Below are positions 61,957 to 64,000 of a DNA stretch of 64,000 nt, piece after piece (the first letter of the stretch is position 1; each line of letters starts with the position of its first letter). Under the pieces are notes generated by a model. That model worked only from the letters and a program-made list of their open reading frames with translations. It was not told the DNA's origin and searched no databases. The stretch is from the NCBI GenBank assembly GCA_938040055.1, contig CALHWY010000012.1, positions 286,363 through 350,362 of the forward strand, given 5' to 3'. This stretch comes from an uncultured Endomicrobiia bacterium (GTDB lineage Bacteria > Elusimicrobiota > Endomicrobiia > Endomicrobiales > Endomicrobiaceae). The translations under genes were made by a program, and so were the position numbers.

Positions 61957-62441
61957 AAAGGCTTATAAGAGGCTTATGTTTAAAAATCAATCATTTTTAA
62001 GCCGTCTTTTTTTTCCGGTCAATATTTTTTGCGGCCGCTTTTAAAAAACAAATCCGCGCAAAAAAGCGGTAAAATTCGCGCCAGAAAGTTCCGGGCGCGG
62101 CTCAAAGCGGTCATACAAGATATCCTGACAGAATAAAGAACCGGCGATGAAGAAGACAAGACGTACAATAAAAGAGACAGTATCGCTAAGGCGGAACATT
62201 ACGGCGGCCGGGGAGCATACTGCACATATTATGCGCGCAGAAAGAGTATTCAAAACAGGCTGCGTTTCCGTAAAAAGAAAAAAGAGCGCTGTAATTTCCG
62301 AATCCCATGCCGAAAAAAGGATTATCTTTAAATATCATCCAAAGGATTAATCCGATAAAAACACTGTTAATCTTAACCCTGCGATAAGTTAAACATCATC
62401 CAAAAGATTAACCTGATAAAAACAGAGAAAACAATCTGTAA
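61957..62441. other. Non-coding stretch after the lysS promoter
   Basis: About 480 bases between the lysS promoter and the first remnant of the right-end island. A plus-strand frame of 67 codons (62147-62350) has no ribosome-binding site and no recognisable sequence. The two 33-base repeats lie at its right end. Confidence 0.4.
62331..62424. repeat. Imperfect 33-base direct repeat
   Basis: Copies at 62331-62363 and 62392-62424, 61 bases apart, match at 29 of 33 positions by my count; all four differences are transitions. Shared core blocks are ATCATCCAAA and GATAAAAACA. A related half-unit (TTAACCCTGCGATAA) lies between them, and CGACCTGATAA recurs at 62947. Confidence 0.65.
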
Positions 62442-62943
62442 GCAATTTACGAAAGGACTGGCGGCGTTTCCGGCGTTTTTTATCAAAGCAAAGGTCATAC
62501 GGGAAATCATCTAAAAGCCGTTAAAGAAGCGACCGTATTTGCCAAAGAACAGGAAATCCGGCGTAGAAAAAATGCCTTAGAAACGGTAAATATTAAGAAA
62601 ATATTTAAAGAAAAAACAAAAGAGAAGTTGATGGAAATGCCGCAAATGAATAAAGGCGGAAAGTTTATTTTCGGAGAGTTCGTTATTTATAAAGACGGAA
62701 CTATTCAATTTCCGCCGCAGACGATAGAAGAATATAAAATCGCCGGTGATACTAAAATTTATAATTTACCGGCAGCAAGAAAACAGTCGGCTTTTACATT
62801 ACAAGAAAGGGATTGCTTTATCCGTCAAAGTCAGGTATATATTGAAAGACATACCGGCATTATTTGAATATAGATCTAAATGTGGCGAATTTATAAGGGC
62901 CGTTCATATTGTTGGACTGATATCTCAAGTGACGGGAAAATAA
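62442..62943 (+). pseudogene. Broken gene with an AbrB-like segment
   Basis: A frame open from 62442 reads GGVSGVFYQSKGHTG, KEATVFAKEQEIRRRKNALE, then GEFVIYKDGTIQFPPQTIEE and YKIAGDTKIYNLPAARKQSA. It lacks an early ATG (first at 62628). Near 62800 (GAAAGGG) it seems to shift by one base into the next frame (KGIALSVKVRYILKDIPALF), ending at 62943. The KDGTIQFPPQTIEEYKIAGD piece resembles SpoVT/AbrB swapped-hairpin DNA-binding domains, but this is a weak resemblance. Likely a decayed accessory gene. Confidence 0.45.
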
Positions 62944-62958
62944 AATCGACCTGATAAG

Positions 62959-63099
62959 ATGATGAGTTTTTCAGCGATTGCTGCTGGTATGGAGCTGCCG
63001 CTGTCTATTCGTGGCAGTAATATTGCTTTTACAATAGGCGCTAAAGTACCTTTATTAGAAAAAGCGGAAAGGCATGAGGGAAAAATATTTATATTCTGA
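62959..63099 (+). CDS. Tiny ORF, AbrB-like C-terminal fragment
   Basis: 46 codons from ATGATG. ELPLSIRGSNIAFTIGAK followed by VPLLEKAERHEGKIFIF looks like the end of small AbrB-type proteins (pattern RGSGxAxxxxAKGPIxEKAxxHxG). No clear Shine-Dalgarno. It lies just after the broken gene and may be its rearranged tail rather than a real gene. Confidence 0.35.
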   Translation: MMSFSAIAAGMELPLSIRGSNIAFTIGAKVPLLEKAERHEGKIFIF

Positions 63100-63129
63100 A
63101 ATATAACAGAGTTTGATTTGAGGAATCCT

Positions 63130-63552
63130 ATGGCGGTAGAAAATATAAAAGTTACATTATTATGTACGATAGAAAGGGTTTGGGATACAGTTACCGACTT
63201 AAATAATTATTATTGGAGAAGCGATTTAAAAGATATAAAAATCATTGATGATAATAATTTTATAGAGATTACAAAAGACGGAATAGAAACATATTTTAAA
63301 GTTACGGCATTTATGAAATATCAATGCTGGGCTTTTGAAATAGAAAATAAAAATATAAAAGGAAACTGGACAGGCAAGTTTTATTCGCACGGCGACAATA
63401 CTACTTTAGATTTTACTGAAAATATAATTGCCAAAAAATTTATATTCAATCCATTTGTCGGTTTATATTTAAGGAAAAGGCAGAAGATATATTTTCAAGA
63501 TTTAAAAAGAGAACTTAATTGTAATGAAGCAAGTTATGTCCGGAAGCGGTGA
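63130..63552 (+). CDS. SRPBCC-fold (START/polyketide cyclase-like) protein
   Basis: 140 aa, soluble. TIERVWDTVTDLNNYYWRSDLKDI at residues 12-35 is the classical opening helix-strand of SRPBCC ligand-binding proteins. FIEITKDG, WAFEIENKNIKGNWTGKFYS and DNTTLDFTENI fit the following antiparallel sheet, and a basic C-terminal helix ends it (LRKRQKIYFQDLKREL). AGGAA precedes ATG 63130. Notably A+T-rich codons; one line of this gene (63181-63240) has 16 G+C of 60 by hand count, against 28 of 60 in a lysS line. Ligand unknown. Confidence 0.8.
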   Translation: MAVENIKVTLLCTIERVWDTVTDLNNYYWRSDLKDIKIIDDNNFIEITKDGIETYFKVTAFMKYQCWAFEIENKNIKGNWTGKFYSHGDNTTLDFTENIIAKKFIFNPFVGLYLRKRQKIYFQDLKRELNCNEASYVRKR

Positions 63553-63617
63553 AAATAAAACGGCAGTTTGTATAACTCAAAACAACTAAATAAAAGCCGT
63601 AAAAACAGCAATTCAAG

Positions 63618-63651
63618 AAACGGTAAATAAAAAAAACTTGCCGTTTTTTTT
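63618..63651 (+). terminator. Terminator after the SRPBCC gene
   Basis: AAACGGTAA (63618-63626) pairs with TTGCCGTTT (63638-63646, one G-U) around an A-rich loop, followed by a run of eight T. Confidence 0.75.
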
Positions 63652-63683
63652 GTTGCCCGAAATTAAGAAAAAAGGGAAAGCCC

Positions 63684-63893
63684 ATCGGAGAAAAAGAAAA
63701 AAAGATAAACGAATTTACTGAAAAAAGGGCAGTCTTTGAGAGCATCTCTGCTAAAAACAAGAATTTAACCGAAGATGAATTTTATCAGTTGCTCATTTTC
63801 CTAAACCGGAAAGACGAACTCAACCCAAAAATCCTAAAAATCATAGAGGAATCGGAAAAAAGCGGAAACCAAAATACAGAAACAGAAAAATGA
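63684..63893 (+). pseudogene. Start-less open frame, helical charged peptide
   Basis: About 69 codons read IGEKEKKINEFTEKRAVFES, then NLTEDEFYQLLIFLNRKDEL, ending NTETEK and a stop. There is no ATG, GTG or TTG with a ribosome-binding site; the frame begins inside the terminator region. It looks like the tail of a lost gene. Sequence from 63894 to the window end shows nothing I can identify. Confidence 0.35.
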
Positions 63894-64000
63894 AGCAACG
63901 GACATGGAATAATAGTTCATTGTTTACAAGGGCATATATGCGGCATTTATCAAACCGACCGAAACATTGCGCGCATTTACCTGAAAATCAGCTCCCATAC

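Noticed and set aside
1..64000. CRISPR arrays, insertion sequences, rRNA operons, prophage modules
   Set aside because: No regularly spaced repeats, transposase or integrase motifs, rRNA sequence, or phage structural genes were found on reading both strands.

Overview
The window comes from a Gram-negative (diderm) bacterium that makes lipid A and carries type IV pili. Gene content and style fit Elusimicrobiota (Endomicrobium/Elusimicrobium-like) best: an LpxC-FabZ fusion, LpxI instead of LpxH, a PorV-like barrel, pseudopilins and a TMTC-like glycosyltransferase. The phylum is an inference and no rRNA is present to settle it. Nearly every gene from 1 to 61.9 kb lies on the minus strand. The exceptions are a membrane sensor-like gene (31962) and rpmB (33174).

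Layout from left to right. 0-3 kb: partial recA downstream of a nucleotide-sugar epimerase and a UDP-sugar dehydrogenase. 3.3-7.8 kb: a riboflavin operon (ribD, ribE, ribBA, ribH) behind a classical FMN riboswitch with its own promoter and terminator. 7.8-12.5 kb: a secreted unknown protein, a CPA2 antiporter, a GT-C/TPR membrane protein and thyX. 12.7-18.7 kb: carB, carA, purA and tRNA-Glu and tRNA-Lys. 18.7-26.1 kb: a surface-polysaccharide cluster (GT4, FAD oxidoreductase, WecA-like initiator, GT2, flippase-like protein, O-antigen-ligase-like protein). 26.1-31.1 kb: pilD, a pseudopilin, pilT, coaD and recG. 31.6-35 kb: DUF192 protein, sensor-like protein, L28 and a short RelA/SpoT.

35-61.9 kb is one long envelope-biogenesis supercluster. 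Read along the minus strand it runs lysS, lolC/E-type permease, lolD, ilvE, tamB, mscL, bamA, skp, lpxD, lpxC-fabZ, lpxA copy 2, lpxA copy 1, lpxI, gnnB-like, gnnA-like, lpxB, two MsbA-type ABC transporters, a PorV-like protein and relA/spoT. It combines lipid A synthesis and flipping, lipoprotein sorting and outer-membrane protein insertion. The gnnA/gnnB pair and the two lpxA genes suggest lipid A built at least partly on the 2,3-diamino sugar GlcN3N.

61.9-64 kb is visibly more A+T rich, switches to the plus strand, and holds broken or tiny genes, an SRPBCC protein and imperfect direct repeats: a small accessory or decaying island.

Most notable observations: (1) CarA keeps its glutaminase cysteine but lacks the catalytic His and Glu; (2) tandem lpxA paralogues, one with a loop insertion, beside gnnA/gnnB; (3) paired 12-bp palindromes inside 17-nt direct repeats ahead of tamB-mscL; (4) large unexplained spacers inside otherwise tight operons.
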